Origin: Betaproteobacteria bacterium
GTDB taxonomy: Bacteria; Pseudomonadota; Gammaproteobacteria; Burkholderiales; Burkholderiaceae_C
Assembly (NCBI GenBank): GCA_016868355.1
Contig: VGHB01000015.1
Location: 1 to 64,000 of the forward strand
Length of the DNA: 64,000 nucleotides
Direction of reading: 5' to 3'
In this document: positions 38,310 to 46,772 of the stretch, piece by piece
How the letters are laid out: each line of letters starts with the position of its first letter
How positions within the stretch are numbered: the stretch's first letter is position 1
Position numbers and translations under genes: made by a program
Notes under the pieces: generated by a model
The model's input: the letters and a program-made list of their open reading frames with translations, nothing else
What the model was told of the DNA's origin: nothing
Databases searched by the model: none

Positions 38310-39058
38310 ATTCGGCGCAGCAGCGCACCCAGGCCCAGCAGCGCACAGGCCAGGGCCACACAGGCACCGCTGGGAGCGTCCCACCACCAGGAGCCCGCCA
38401 GACCAACCAAGCCTGCGAGCAGCCCCAGGCTTGCAGCCGGCAAGATGCGGCCAGGATGGAAGGTCTCGCTTGCATCGGATTGCTCCTGCAACCACAGGGC
38501 GGGAGCGATCAAGAGTGCGAAGACCACGAAGAGACCCAGCACCGGGACGGCGAGGCTCACCACCGCGGCAAAACTGGCGTAGAAAGGGGCGTCGCGTTGC
38601 AGCAGATGGGGGCGCCAGATCAACAACGCCCACAGCGCCGCGGCGGCCGCGCACAGCACCAGTACCGGCGGGCCCTGGGCCCACAGCAGGTCGGCGGCCA
38701 AAAGTTCGAGCATACGGTCACGGCCGTGGACATCCAGTCTGGCGCCCAACAGCGCCAGACAGGCAAACAACACGTAGAGCAAACCGATGAGCGCCTCGCG
38801 TCGCGCCGGCCATCGCACGCTGATCCAGGCCACGGCCGCTGCGCACACCAAGGCCCCGGCCAATCCCGGCAAGTCGGCCGCTTGGGCATGACCTCGATGG
38901 AGCAGCACCATCGACCACAGCGACCCGGCTGCAGCGGCCTGTGCCACGGCTAGATCGATGAAAACCACACCGCGGGCAAGTACCTGGCGGCCCAGGGGCA
39001 CCAGCGCGAGCGCCCCGGCGAGTAGGGCCAGCGCAGGCCAAGCAAACCAAGTATCCAA
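38306..39058 (-). CDS. znuB: Metal ABC transporter permease (ZnuB-type)
   Basis: A 250-residue integral membrane protein with seven or more hydrophobic helices. It has the ABC-3 family pattern: an early segment with [20 protein letters not shown], and [20 protein letters not shown] then [11 protein letters not shown]. It follows a ZnuA-like protein by 28 bases, so zinc or manganese import is the likely role, and the nearby Zur-like gene favours zinc. No ATP-binding gene (znuC) is present in the cluster, which is unusual. Confidence 0.85.
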   Translation of the reverse strand: MDTWFAWPALALLAGALALVPLGRQVLARGVVFIDLAVAQAAAAGSLWSMVLLHRGHAQAADLPGLAGALVCAAAVAWISVRWPARREALIGLLYVLFACLALLGARLDVHGRDRMLELLAADLLWAQGPPVLVLCAAAAALWALLIWRPHLLQRDAPFYASFAAVVSLAVPVLGLFVVFALLIAPALWLQEQSDASETFHPGRILPAASLGLLAGLVGLAGSWWWDAPSGACVALACALLGLGALLRRI

Positions 39059-39086
39059 CGTTCGAGCCTACTGCACCGTCACCGCC

Positions 39087-40028
39087 TCAAGGCGTGGGGC
39101 GCGGCAGTTGGCGGATGAGGTTGTCTACCAGATGATCGAACCACTGCTCCAAGGCGCGGGGTGCAGAGGGTTGGGTCACCGTGGCCGGCAGCACCACCAA
39201 GGGCCGGGCCGGCTGGGCCCGATCGGTCAGCCACCGCCCTGATCGGGGGTCCTGATGCGAGGCCACGACCACCGCCAGCGGAGGGCTGGCGGGCCAGCGT
39301 TGCAGCAGCCCGTTGAGATGCGAGGGGGTGGGTGGCAGCCCGGGCCTGGGCTCCAGATCCATGACCTGCTGCATGCCCAGCCAGTCCCACAAATAGGCAA
39401 AGCTGCTGTGCTGGGCCGCTACCGCCTGTCCCTTCAGGCCGTGGGCGCGTTGTCGCAACTGGGCAATGTGACTGGACCATCGCACTTCGAAAGCGGCCTG
39501 TCGAGCCGATACCGCCGCAGCGGACGCTGGCCAGTGCCGTTGCACGTGGGCGCTCAAGGCCCGAGCCACCATGGCCAGCCGCTCGGGGTCCGCGTGCAAG
39601 TGCGGGTTACCATCCGGGTGCACATCACCGGCGAAGGGGTTAAGCGTGGCCGCTTGCGGGTTGATCAAGCTCACATGCGAGGCGGCATAGAACATGCCTT
39701 TAGCCCCGTCTTGCACCCGCGCGTTGCCTGCGCGCTGTTGCAGCGCCGGCAGCCAGCCGGCTTCCAGGCCTCCACCGGTGCACACGGCCAGGTCGGCCTG
39801 GCGCAACTGGGCGATCAGCGCAGGCCGGGCTTCGATATGGTGCGGGTCCTGCAGTACTGTGGTGGCGCTGAACACCTGCGCGTCCGGCAGCAACTCGTGG
39901 GCCAGAGCCGCCCACTCGGGCTCGCAAGCGAAGACGCGCACAGGTGTGGCCGTCTGGGCCGCGGCGACCGCAGGCCACAGCACCAAGCTGCACAGGCCCA
40001 CTGCGGCAATATGCAGCACGCCGCGCAT
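39087..40028 (-). CDS. znuA: Zinc ABC transporter substrate-binding protein (ZnuA-like)
   Basis: A 313-residue periplasmic protein with a signal peptide (MRGVLHIAAVGLCSLVLWPA). Cluster A-I metal-binding features are visible: ATTVLQDPHHIEARPALI (first His ligand), GNPHLHADPERLAMVA, VAAQHSSFAYLWDWLG with a third His, and VVASHQDPRSG. It lacks the long His-rich loop of E. coli ZnuA. Its ATG overlaps the stop of the upstream outer-membrane gene as TGATG, showing tight coupling. Earlier in-frame start codons lie inside that gene and were rejected. Confidence 0.85.
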   Translation of the reverse strand: MRGVLHIAAVGLCSLVLWPAVAAAQTATPVRVFACEPEWAALAHELLPDAQVFSATTVLQDPHHIEARPALIAQLRQADLAVCTGGGLEAGWLPALQQRAGNARVQDGAKGMFYAASHVSLINPQAATLNPFAGDVHPDGNPHLHADPERLAMVARALSAHVQRHWPASAAAVSARQAAFEVRWSSHIAQLRQRAHGLKGQAVAAQHSSFAYLWDWLGMQQVMDLEPRPGLPPTPSHLNGLLQRWPASPPLAVVVASHQDPRSGRWLTDRAQPARPLVVLPATVTQPSAPRALEQWFDHLVDNLIRQLPRPTP

Positions 40029-41242
40029 CAGAAGTTGTGGGCGCCGTGCGCGCCGAAGGCCACCACGTATTGCAGCGACACCAGGCGCCGCGCCGCATAC
40101 TTGAATCCCTGAGCGTCGCGGTTGGTGGTCCACTGCAGGCGCAGGGACTGTCGGTGGGAGGGTTTGTAGACCAGCATCATGGCCTGTTCGTTCAGGCGCG
40201 CCGGATCCACATCATCGTCGTGGGCAAAGCCTGCCCGCAGCCGATCGGCCCGCACGCCGGCCTCGAAGTCCGGGCGGAAGCGCCACACCACCGACAGGGA
40301 TGATCCTTCGTGGCGGCGCCCCATCAGCGCGGCATCTGGCAGACCACTCAGGCGGGCGTGCTCCAGCACGACGCGCACCTGTTGCTGGCGGGGGTTGCCG
40401 TTGGGGGCCCACTTCCAGGCCAGATCCAACATCGCCAAGCGCCGCCCGGCAAAGGCTGCCCCGTGGCCGTGGCCTTCATGGTCATCGCCGTGGCCATGTT
40501 CTTCATCATGGTCGTCATGCTCCGCCGCCGAAGCCCGCCGGTTGATCAGCAGCGCAGCACCGGCCTGCCAGGCCTGGTTCGCCCCCAAATCCGAGCCGAA
40601 CTTGCTGGTGAAGGTGGTGACTCCGTTGCGCGAGCGGCGCATGCCATCGGGGCTCAGCTTGCGACCGCTGAAGGCTTCGATACCCAATTGCAGGTAGAAC
40701 GGCGTTGGGGCCGTCCAGTTCAGGCGTACGCCGTCATCGAAGTAATGATGTCCCAGGAAGGCCCGGTACATCGCCGGGCGCTCAACGAAGTCGTCGGCAT
40801 GGGGGTGCTGCTCGTTTAGGTAGCCCACCTGGGAAGCGAAGCGCCCGGCGCGCGCCTGCAGGCCGGCAGGCAGGGTACGGGTCTCCACGAGAAACTTCTC
40901 GACCTGGCGTTCCAGCTTACCCTCGTGGGTGGCGCCAACGAGGATGGCCTCGCCCGCCAGATGCCGGCCCAGGGTGCCACGGGCGAGCAGGTCGGAGTGA
41001 CCCAGGCCCAGGCCTTCATCGCGCAGGCCCAGGGGCACCCCCTTACCCATGTAGGCCGTGTCGATCACGGCGCCGAATTGCCAGCCGCTGGTGGGCATGG
41101 GGCGGGGTTGGGGTGCGACGGTTTGCGCGGCGGCTGAGCCGGCGCTCCACAGCAGGCACGCTGTCAGAACCGCCGGCAGAATCTGGCGGCAGGCAAGGGC
41201 CGGCGAGCGGCCGTTTGTAGAGTTTGCAATCGGGGTGCGCAT
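40028..41242 (-). CDS. Outer-membrane beta-barrel protein with His-rich loop, probable zinc uptake
   Basis: A 404-residue protein with a signal peptide (about residues 20-40, ending GSAAAQ). Alternating hydrophobic strands run through the body and the C terminus reads VVAFGAHGAHNF, ending in an aromatic residue as outer-membrane barrels do. At about residues 239-260 there is an acidic His-rich loop (EHDDHDEEHGHGDDHEGH and on) with seven histidines, a plausible surface zinc-binding site. First gene of the leftward operon with znuA and znuB, divergent from a Zur-type regulator. No TonB-dependent plug is visible, so it looks like a porin-type channel, not a ZnuD receptor. Function is inferred from context. 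Confidence 0.75.
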   Translation of the reverse strand: MRTPIANSTNGRSPALACRQILPAVLTACLLWSAGSAAAQTVAPQPRPMPTSGWQFGAVIDTAYMGKGVPLGLRDEGLGLGHSDLLARGTLGRHLAGEAILVGATHEGKLERQVEKFLVETRTLPAGLQARAGRFASQVGYLNEQHPHADDFVERPAMYRAFLGHHYFDDGVRLNWTAPTPFYLQLGIEAFSGRKLSPDGMRRSRNGVTTFTSKFGSDLGANQAWQAGAALLINRRASAAEHDDHDEEHGHGDDHEGHGHGAAFAGRRLAMLDLAWKWAPNGNPRQQQVRVVLEHARLSGLPDAALMGRRHEGSSLSVVWRFRPDFEAGVRADRLRAGFAHDDDVDPARLNEQAMMLVYKPSHRQSLRLQWTTNRDAQGFKYAARRLVSLQYVVAFGAHGAHNF

Positions 41243-41273
41243 GACGGGGGAGTTTGAATTTATGATGTTGCGG

Positions 41274-41302
41274 GTAATTGTAATGCGAATGCAATCTTAT
41301 TA
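41274..41302. promoter_or_regulatory. Putative Zur/Fur-type box between the zinc operon and zur
   Basis: The A/T-rich core TTGTAATGCGAATGCAATC lies in a GC-rich genome between divergent start codons. It contains two spaced AATGC units (41282-41286 and 41288-41292) and partly inverted outer ends (ATTG...CAAT), the kind of hexamer array Fur-family proteins bind. It could control both directions. Confidence 0.5.
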
Positions 41303-41314
41303 AGACGGGGACTG

Positions 41315-41737
41315 ATGGAACGCAATACGCGCCAGCGCACCGCCATCCGGCAGGCCATCGAGACGGCCGGACGGCCTTTATTGCCGGCTGAAGTGTTGGA
41401 GGCGGCTAAACGCGAAGTGCCCGGGCTGAGCCTGGCCACCGTCTATCGGGGCCTGAAGGCGCTCGTGGAGGATGGGCTGCTTGCCACGGTTTCGCTGCCG
41501 TCAGAGGTGACGCGCTACGAGGTTGCGGGTCACCAACACCACCATCACTTCCAGTGCCTGGGTTGCCAGCGTGTGTTTGACGTACACGCCTGCCCGGGCG
41601 ACCTCGGCCGCTTGGCGCCGCCGGGCTTCAGCGTGGAGTCACACGACCTGACACTTTACGGGCGCTGTGGGGATTGCAGCCCGAAAAAGCCGACGCTTGA
41701 TGCAAAGTCGAAAAAGGTGGTCCCGATTAGGTGCTGA
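41315..41737 (+). CDS. zur: Fur-family regulator, probable zinc uptake regulator Zur
   Basis: A 140-residue Fur-family repressor. The winged helix covers TRQRTAIRQAIETAGRPL through LSLATVYRGLKALVEDGLL. The metal part shows GHQHHHHFQCLGCQRVFDVH with Cys-x2-Cys, and a second pair CGDC after LYGR. Zur binds zinc and represses uptake genes. Divergence from the outer-membrane/znuA/znuB operon favours Zur over Fur. After the CGDC pair, where homologues usually end, there is an extra Lys-rich tail that overlaps the end of the convergent GST gene by 11 bases. Confidence 0.88.
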   Translation: MERNTRQRTAIRQAIETAGRPLLPAEVLEAAKREVPGLSLATVYRGLKALVEDGLLATVSLPSEVTRYEVAGHQHHHHFQCLGCQRVFDVHACPGDLGRLAPPGFSVESHDLTLYGRCGDCSPKKPTLDAKSKKVVPIRC

Positions 41738-42620
41738 GGTCAGGTGCTGCGTCGAAGTCGCGGGAATCGTGCCGCTCGCGCAATTGCAGGGCTGGATCGC
41801 CGCTGACTTTGTTGACCCGGCGCCCGCGCTGTACTGCGGGCCTCGCGGCAAGTTCATCAGCCCATCGCACCAAGTGGGTGTACTCGTGCACCTGCAGGAA
41901 CTCCCCAGCGTTGTACAGCAGACCTTTGGCCATGCCGCCATACCAGGGCCAGATCGCCATGTCGGCCACGGTGTAGTGGTCTCCGCAGATGTAGCGCTGC
42001 TCAGCCAACAGGCGGTTGAGCACATCCATCTGCCGCTTGGTCTCCATTGCGTAGCGGTCGATAGCGTATTCAATCTTGAAGGGCGCGTAGGCATAAAAGT
42101 GGCCGAAGCCACCGCCGACAAAGGGCGCGCTGCCCATCTGCCAAAACAGCCAGCTCAGGCATTCCGCTCGGGCAGCTCGTTCGGTAGGTAAAAAGGCGGC
42201 AAACTTTTCGGCCAAATACACCATGATGGCGCCGCTTTCAAACAAGCGTACCGGCGTGGCTTCGCTGCGGTCCAACAGGGCGGGAATCTTCGAGTTGGGG
42301 TTCACCGCCACAAAGCCGCTGCCAAACTGCTGGCCTTCGCCAATGTTGATCAACCAGGCGTCGTAATCGGCACCGGTGTGGCCCAGCTCAAGCAATTCCT
42401 CCAACAAGATGGTGACCTTTTGGCCATTGGGGGTGCCCAATGAATACAGCTGCAACGGGTGGCGACCCACGGGAAGATCCCGCTCGTGTGTGGCCCCTGC
42501 CATCGGACGGTTGATGTTGGCAAAGCGCCCGCCATTGCCTTGCCTCCACTGCCAAACGGCAGGGGGGGTGTAGTCGGCGGGTTGGTTGGGAGGCAGGTCG
42601 GGAGACTGGTCTTGGCTCAT
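41727..42620 (-). CDS. yghU: Glutathione S-transferase, YghU/Nu class
   Basis: A 297-residue cytosolic GST. The thioredoxin-like domain includes LYSLGTPNGQKVTILLEELL, with the TPNG motif that marks the YghU/Nu class, then NPNSKIPAL and LFESGAIMVYLAEKF. The all-helical C-terminal domain has QMGSAPFVGGGFGHF and HYTVADMAIWPWYGG. E. coli YghU has disulfide-bond reductase activity with two glutathiones bound. ATG 42620 is used; a TTG two codons earlier is possible. Confidence 0.92.
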   Translation of the reverse strand: MSQDQSPDLPPNQPADYTPPAVWQWRQGNGGRFANINRPMAGATHERDLPVGRHPLQLYSLGTPNGQKVTILLEELLELGHTGADYDAWLINIGEGQQFGSGFVAVNPNSKIPALLDRSEATPVRLFESGAIMVYLAEKFAAFLPTERAARAECLSWLFWQMGSAPFVGGGFGHFYAYAPFKIEYAIDRYAMETKRQMDVLNRLLAEQRYICGDHYTVADMAIWPWYGGMAKGLLYNAGEFLQVHEYTHLVRWADELAARPAVQRGRRVNKVSGDPALQLRERHDSRDFDAAPDLST

Positions 42621-42657
42621 GTCCAAGATTGCACCACAGGCAGCTCTATGCTGCCGA

Positions 42658-43656
42658 TCAGTCGGCCCGAGCGCCCGACTCCTGCACCACCTTGTTCCAC
42701 TTGGCGATTTCAGCAGCCTGGTGCCGCGCCAATTCCTCCGGGCTGGAAATCCAGGTTACCAGGCCCAGGGACTTCATCCGCTCCTCCACTTCAGGCAGCT
42801 TGAACACCCGCTGCAGTTCAGCGTTCAAGCGCGCCACCACTTCTCTGGATGTGCCAGCCGGCGCGAACACGGCAAACCAAGTCGTGGCCTCAAAGCCCGG
42901 CACTGTTTCGGCCACGGTGGGAACATCGGGTGCCGCCAGAGAACGCTTGGCGGTGGTTTGCGCCAGGGCGCGAATCTTGCCCTCGCGCGCCATGGGCAGG
43001 GCCGATGGCATGTTGTCGAACATGGCCTGGATCTGGCCCCCTACCAGGTCGGGGATGGCGAACTGCCGGCCCTTGTACGGCACGTGTTGCATCTTGGTGC
43101 CGGTCATCGATTTGAAGAGCTCACCGCTGACATGGACCGACGTGCCGATGCCCGGAGAGCCGAAGCTCACTTTGTCGGGGTTAGCCTTGAGGTAGGCGAT
43201 GAACTCGGCGACGTTTCGCACCGGCAGCGCATTGGTGACCACCAGCAGGTTCGGAGCCGAGGCCACATGGGCCACTGGGGTGAAGTCTTTGACCATGTCG
43301 TAAGACATCTTGGAATAGAGCGAGCCGTTGATAGCGTGTGTGCCCACCGTGGCCATCACCAGCGTATGCCCGTCAGGGGGCGACTTGGCCACAAAGTCAG
43401 CACCGATATTGCCGCCAGCACCTGGCCGGTTGTCGACCACGATGGTTTGGCCCAGCGAGGCCTTTTCGGAAAACAGGCGGGCCAGGATGTCCGGCGCGCC
43501 TCCGCTGGGGAAGGTCACCACCAAGCGGATGGGCTTGGACGGATAAGCCTGCGCCTGCGCCATCTGGGGCCACAGCCCAATGGCCACCGCGCTGAGCAAC
43601 ACCAGGGCACCGAGTGCACGGATGCCTAAGCCCATTCGATGAGAAGCGTGAACCAT
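42658..43656 (-). CDS. Tripartite tricarboxylate transporter substrate-binding protein (Bug family)
   Basis: A 332-residue periplasmic binding protein with signal peptide (LGALVLLSAVAIGLWPQMAQA). It has the Bug-family pattern YPSKPIRLVVTFPSGGAPDI, VDNRPGAGGNIGADFVAKSPPDGHTL and PNLLVVTN...HVPYKG. Such proteins bind carboxylates, amides or vitamins. No TctA/TctB membrane genes are nearby; orphan Bug genes are common in this bacterial group, so the ligand stays open. Confidence 0.9.
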   Translation of the reverse strand: MVHASHRMGLGIRALGALVLLSAVAIGLWPQMAQAQAYPSKPIRLVVTFPSGGAPDILARLFSEKASLGQTIVVDNRPGAGGNIGADFVAKSPPDGHTLVMATVGTHAINGSLYSKMSYDMVKDFTPVAHVASAPNLLVVTNALPVRNVAEFIAYLKANPDKVSFGSPGIGTSVHVSGELFKSMTGTKMQHVPYKGRQFAIPDLVGGQIQAMFDNMPSALPMAREGKIRALAQTTAKRSLAAPDVPTVAETVPGFEATTWFAVFAPAGTSREVVARLNAELQRVFKLPEVEERMKSLGLVTWISSPEELARHQAAEIAKWNKVVQESGARAD

Positions 43657-43716
43657 GATGAAGCTCCAGAACGATAAAACTCGTCGCAGCTTGGCCCTAT
43701 TGTTGGGCAGCTTGCC

Positions 43717-44952
43717 TCAAGGTTTGCTCGGGGGGGAACCGTAGCTCAGGCGGCGCCACAGGGCCTCCGCGGGGCCCAAATCATGGCGTGCCAGCCACCA
43801 GGCCGCCAAGGGCACCTGCACCAGCAGGTACAGCAGCAGGGCCAGCCCCGACAGCGCCGCTGGCCCGAATTGGTTCCAGTAGCCCAAGCCCCAGCCTTGA
43901 AATATCAGGGCGCCCAGCAGCGACTGCATCAGGTACATCGTCAGGGGCATGCGACCCACCCGCGCCAGGAGTCCGCGCAGCCAGGTCCCGCGGCCGCCCA
44001 GACACCAGCGCAGCACCCATCCGGCATACGCCAGCACCATCAGCACCCGGTGCGTATCGCCCAGCATCCAGCCCAGCATCACCTGAGTCGTTGGGGCGGT
44101 TTGGCGATCGTGGTCGGCGGTGAGCGACGAACTGGCCATCCAACACGCCAAGCCCAGACCGAGCAGCAACAGCAACGCCTTCAAGCCTGCAAAGGTCAGC
44201 AGCCACTGGGCGAGTGGACCATCACGCTGCTCCCACCCGCAGCGCTGCATCCACAGGCCCAAAACGGCCGTGCACAGCAGCGACAGCCAAAACCAGCTCG
44301 ACGACTGCCAAAGATGCTTATGGGAGTACAGCCACCAAGACTCTTGCAAGCGCAGCGCCACACCGGGCCACCAAGGCCCAGCTCCAAAGACGGCGTTGTC
44401 CAGGGTCATGAGGTCGTGGAAGAGGCGTTGCTCGGCCTCATGGCCCTGCGGGGTCCAAAGCTGCGATACCCAAACGCCGTGGGCAAACTGCGCCAGCAGC
44501 AGCGCCAGGGCCAGCACCAAGAGGCTGGGAGCCGACCAAGCGCGAACGGACCACAAGATCAGGCCCAAGACTGCATAAATATGCAGCACATCCCCGCCCC
44601 ACAACAGGGCGATGTGCAGGAGTCCAAAGCCCATGAGCACCGCCAAGCGGCGCCACAACACGACGGCCTCGCCGGCAGCAAAGAGCCGCTCCATTTGCAG
44701 GGCCATCCCCATGCCAAACAGCAAGGTGAACAGCCCATTGAACTTGCCTTCCAGCAGCATGCCGCTGAACAGGTGGGCCGCCGAGTCCAGCGCACCATGG
44801 CCATCGGTTTCGGCACTGGCCACCGCGTCCGGCATGAAGAGGCTGCTGCTCATACCGGGCATGTTCATGATGAAGATGCCCAGCAAGGCAACGCCGCGCA
44901 TCACATCGAGCGCCTCAATGCGCTGGGCAGGGCTGGTGGGCCTGGCCGTCAT
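43717..44952 (-). CDS. DUF418-family integral membrane protein
   Basis: A 411-residue protein with about ten hydrophobic helices. It starts with the family pattern RIEALDVMRGVALLGIFIMN and ends with the DUF418 region RVGRMPLTMYLMQSLLGALIF. Similar proteins (YeiB-like, related to acyltransferase-3 membrane folds) have no firmly established function. The ATG overlaps the stop of the DUF885 gene as ATGA, so the two are translationally coupled. Confidence 0.88.
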   Translation of the reverse strand: MTARPTSPAQRIEALDVMRGVALLGIFIMNMPGMSSSLFMPDAVASAETDGHGALDSAAHLFSGMLLEGKFNGLFTLLFGMGMALQMERLFAAGEAVVLWRRLAVLMGFGLLHIALLWGGDVLHIYAVLGLILWSVRAWSAPSLLVLALALLLAQFAHGVWVSQLWTPQGHEAEQRLFHDLMTLDNAVFGAGPWWPGVALRLQESWWLYSHKHLWQSSSWFWLSLLCTAVLGLWMQRCGWEQRDGPLAQWLLTFAGLKALLLLLGLGLACWMASSSLTADHDRQTAPTTQVMLGWMLGDTHRVLMVLAYAGWVLRWCLGGRGTWLRGLLARVGRMPLTMYLMQSLLGALIFQGWGLGYWNQFGPAALSGLALLLYLLVQVPLAAWWLARHDLGPAEALWRRLSYGSPPSKP

Positions 44953-46772
44953 GGATGCTGCTTCACCCAACGCCGGACGTTGTCGCGCAAGAGCTCCAGT
45001 GGCATACCGCCGTTCATCAACACCACCTCATGAAACTCGCGGACGTCAAACCGCGGGCCGAGGGCGGCCTCGGCTTCCCGCCGCATATCCAGGATGGCCA
45101 GTTGTCCCACTTTGTAGGCGGTGGCTTGGCCTGGCGCGACCACGTAGCGCTCGACTTCTCGTTCAATTTCAGAAGCAGGCATCCCGGTGTGTTCGATCAT
45201 GTAGGTGATGGCTCGCTCGCGGCTCCACCCCTTGGCGTGTAGGCCGGTGTCGACCACCAAACGCGCCGCCCGAAACAGTTCCGCTTGAAGCCGACCCAGG
45301 TCACCCAAGGGGTCATCGTCATACAGGCCCATATCGGTTTTGGCAATGCGCTCAGCGTAAAGTGCCCAACCTTCGGCATACGCGGTGAAGTTGGCCATTT
45401 GGCGCATCAGCGGCACGCCGGCGATCGACAGCGCTGCGGCGGCCTGAAAGTGGTGCCCCGGGGCTCCCTCGTGGATCATGAAGCTGGCCAAAGTCCAGCG
45501 AGGGTTGTCTGCGGTGTCCTTGAGGTTGATGTAGAAACGCCCCGGGCGAGACCCGTCCAGGGCCGGGCCGCTGTAGTAACCCCCCGGGCTGCTGTCTTGT
45601 TGGTATTGCGGTACCCGAACAATCTCCAAAGGGTGCGGTGGTACCGTCTTGAAGTGGCGGGGGGCCACCTGCATGACCCTCTCGTGGATGGCCTGTAGGT
45701 GCGCGATCATGGCCGCGCGGCCTTCATCGGTGTTGGGGAAGATTTCCCCGGGTCGGTGGTTTAGTTCCGCTACACGTTGCGCCAAGGACAGGCCGGCGCG
45801 ACCAATACCCTGCGTATCCAAGATGGCCAGCATCTCGGTCATGAGCCGGGCCACCTCGCTCAGGCCCAAGCTGTGGATCTCTTGTGCGGTCATGCGGGTG
45901 GTGGTGTGCGATGCCAGCGCGGCTGCGTAAATCTCGCGTCCTTGCGGTATGCGCTCAATGCCTGCCCTTGAGTCGGTATGTTTGAGCAGGGCTTCATGCA
46001 GTTCGATGAGTTGCTGGTACCCGGGCAGGATGCGCCGCCGCAGAATGTCTTGGGCCTGTTGTCCCAGTTCGACCGCCTGGGCCGCGCTGACCGATTCGAC
46101 CATCCGAAGCCGTTCATGCAGGCTGCTTACCAGCAAATGGTCAGCCGGTGCTGCTGCCGCGAAGGCTCTGAGCTGCTCCAGCACTCTGCGTACGATGAAG
46201 TCGGGCGGCACCACGCCGTGGTCTCGGTCTTCGGCCACCCGCTGATGGGCCTGTTGCAGGATGTCTCCAAAGGCCTCTAGTCGCTTCAGATAGCGCTGGG
46301 CGCCCCGATGGCTGCGGATGGGATGCACATCGGTGAGGAACTGCGGCAACTGCACTGTCACGCCGTCAAGTTGGGTCAGCCGATAGCCGCCGCGCTCAAA
46401 GCTCGCTTGAGCAATCTGATCGTCCATCATCCACGCTGCGATGGCCCATGTGAGCCGATCTTGACCCTCAAGGCCCTGTGGACCGTAGCGGTTCAGGCCT
46501 TCACGCGACCGGCGGAGGAACGCCAGAGAGTCCAACTCCTGCTGTCGTGTGAAGGCGGTGAGCTTGTGGCCGTGGAAGTCCAGTAGGGTATCGTCCAGCA
46601 GCCCCAGCGAGGTCAGGGATTCCGGCGAACGCAACAGGGATTGCAGGGTGATCTTGTTGATGTAGTTGTTCAGGCCGACCGGCGTAAACCAGAACCAACA
46701 CGATGCAGCGGCCAGGCCTGCCAGCACCAAGCCGACCCCAGCGGCCAGAACCGTTCGGATCGTGAATCTCAT
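44949..46772 (-). CDS. DUF885-family putative metallopeptidase, membrane-anchored
   Basis: A 607-residue protein. An N-terminal hydrophobic segment (VLAAGVGLVLAGLAAASCWF) is a signal anchor, placing the body in the periplasm. The DUF885 domain carries the zinc-type motif MIHEGAPGHHFQ, with a downstream NFTAYAEGWALYAERIA supplying the likely third ligand Glu, in the pattern of gluzincin carboxypeptidase-like proteins. Substrates of DUF885 proteins are largely unknown. Both ends are coupled: its ATG overlaps the previous stop, and its stop overlaps the DUF418 start, each as ATGA. Confidence 0.87.
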   Translation of the reverse strand: MRFTIRTVLAAGVGLVLAGLAAASCWFWFTPVGLNNYINKITLQSLLRSPESLTSLGLLDDTLLDFHGHKLTAFTRQQELDSLAFLRRSREGLNRYGPQGLEGQDRLTWAIAAWMMDDQIAQASFERGGYRLTQLDGVTVQLPQFLTDVHPIRSHRGAQRYLKRLEAFGDILQQAHQRVAEDRDHGVVPPDFIVRRVLEQLRAFAAAAPADHLLVSSLHERLRMVESVSAAQAVELGQQAQDILRRRILPGYQQLIELHEALLKHTDSRAGIERIPQGREIYAAALASHTTTRMTAQEIHSLGLSEVARLMTEMLAILDTQGIGRAGLSLAQRVAELNHRPGEIFPNTDEGRAAMIAHLQAIHERVMQVAPRHFKTVPPHPLEIVRVPQYQQDSSPGGYYSGPALDGSRPGRFYINLKDTADNPRWTLASFMIHEGAPGHHFQAAAALSIAGVPLMRQMANFTAYAEGWALYAERIAKTDMGLYDDDPLGDLGRLQAELFRAARLVVDTGLHAKGWSRERAITYMIEHTGMPASEIEREVERYVVAPGQATAYKVGQLAILDMRREAEAALGPRFDVREFHEVVLMNGGMPLELLRDNVRRWVKQHP

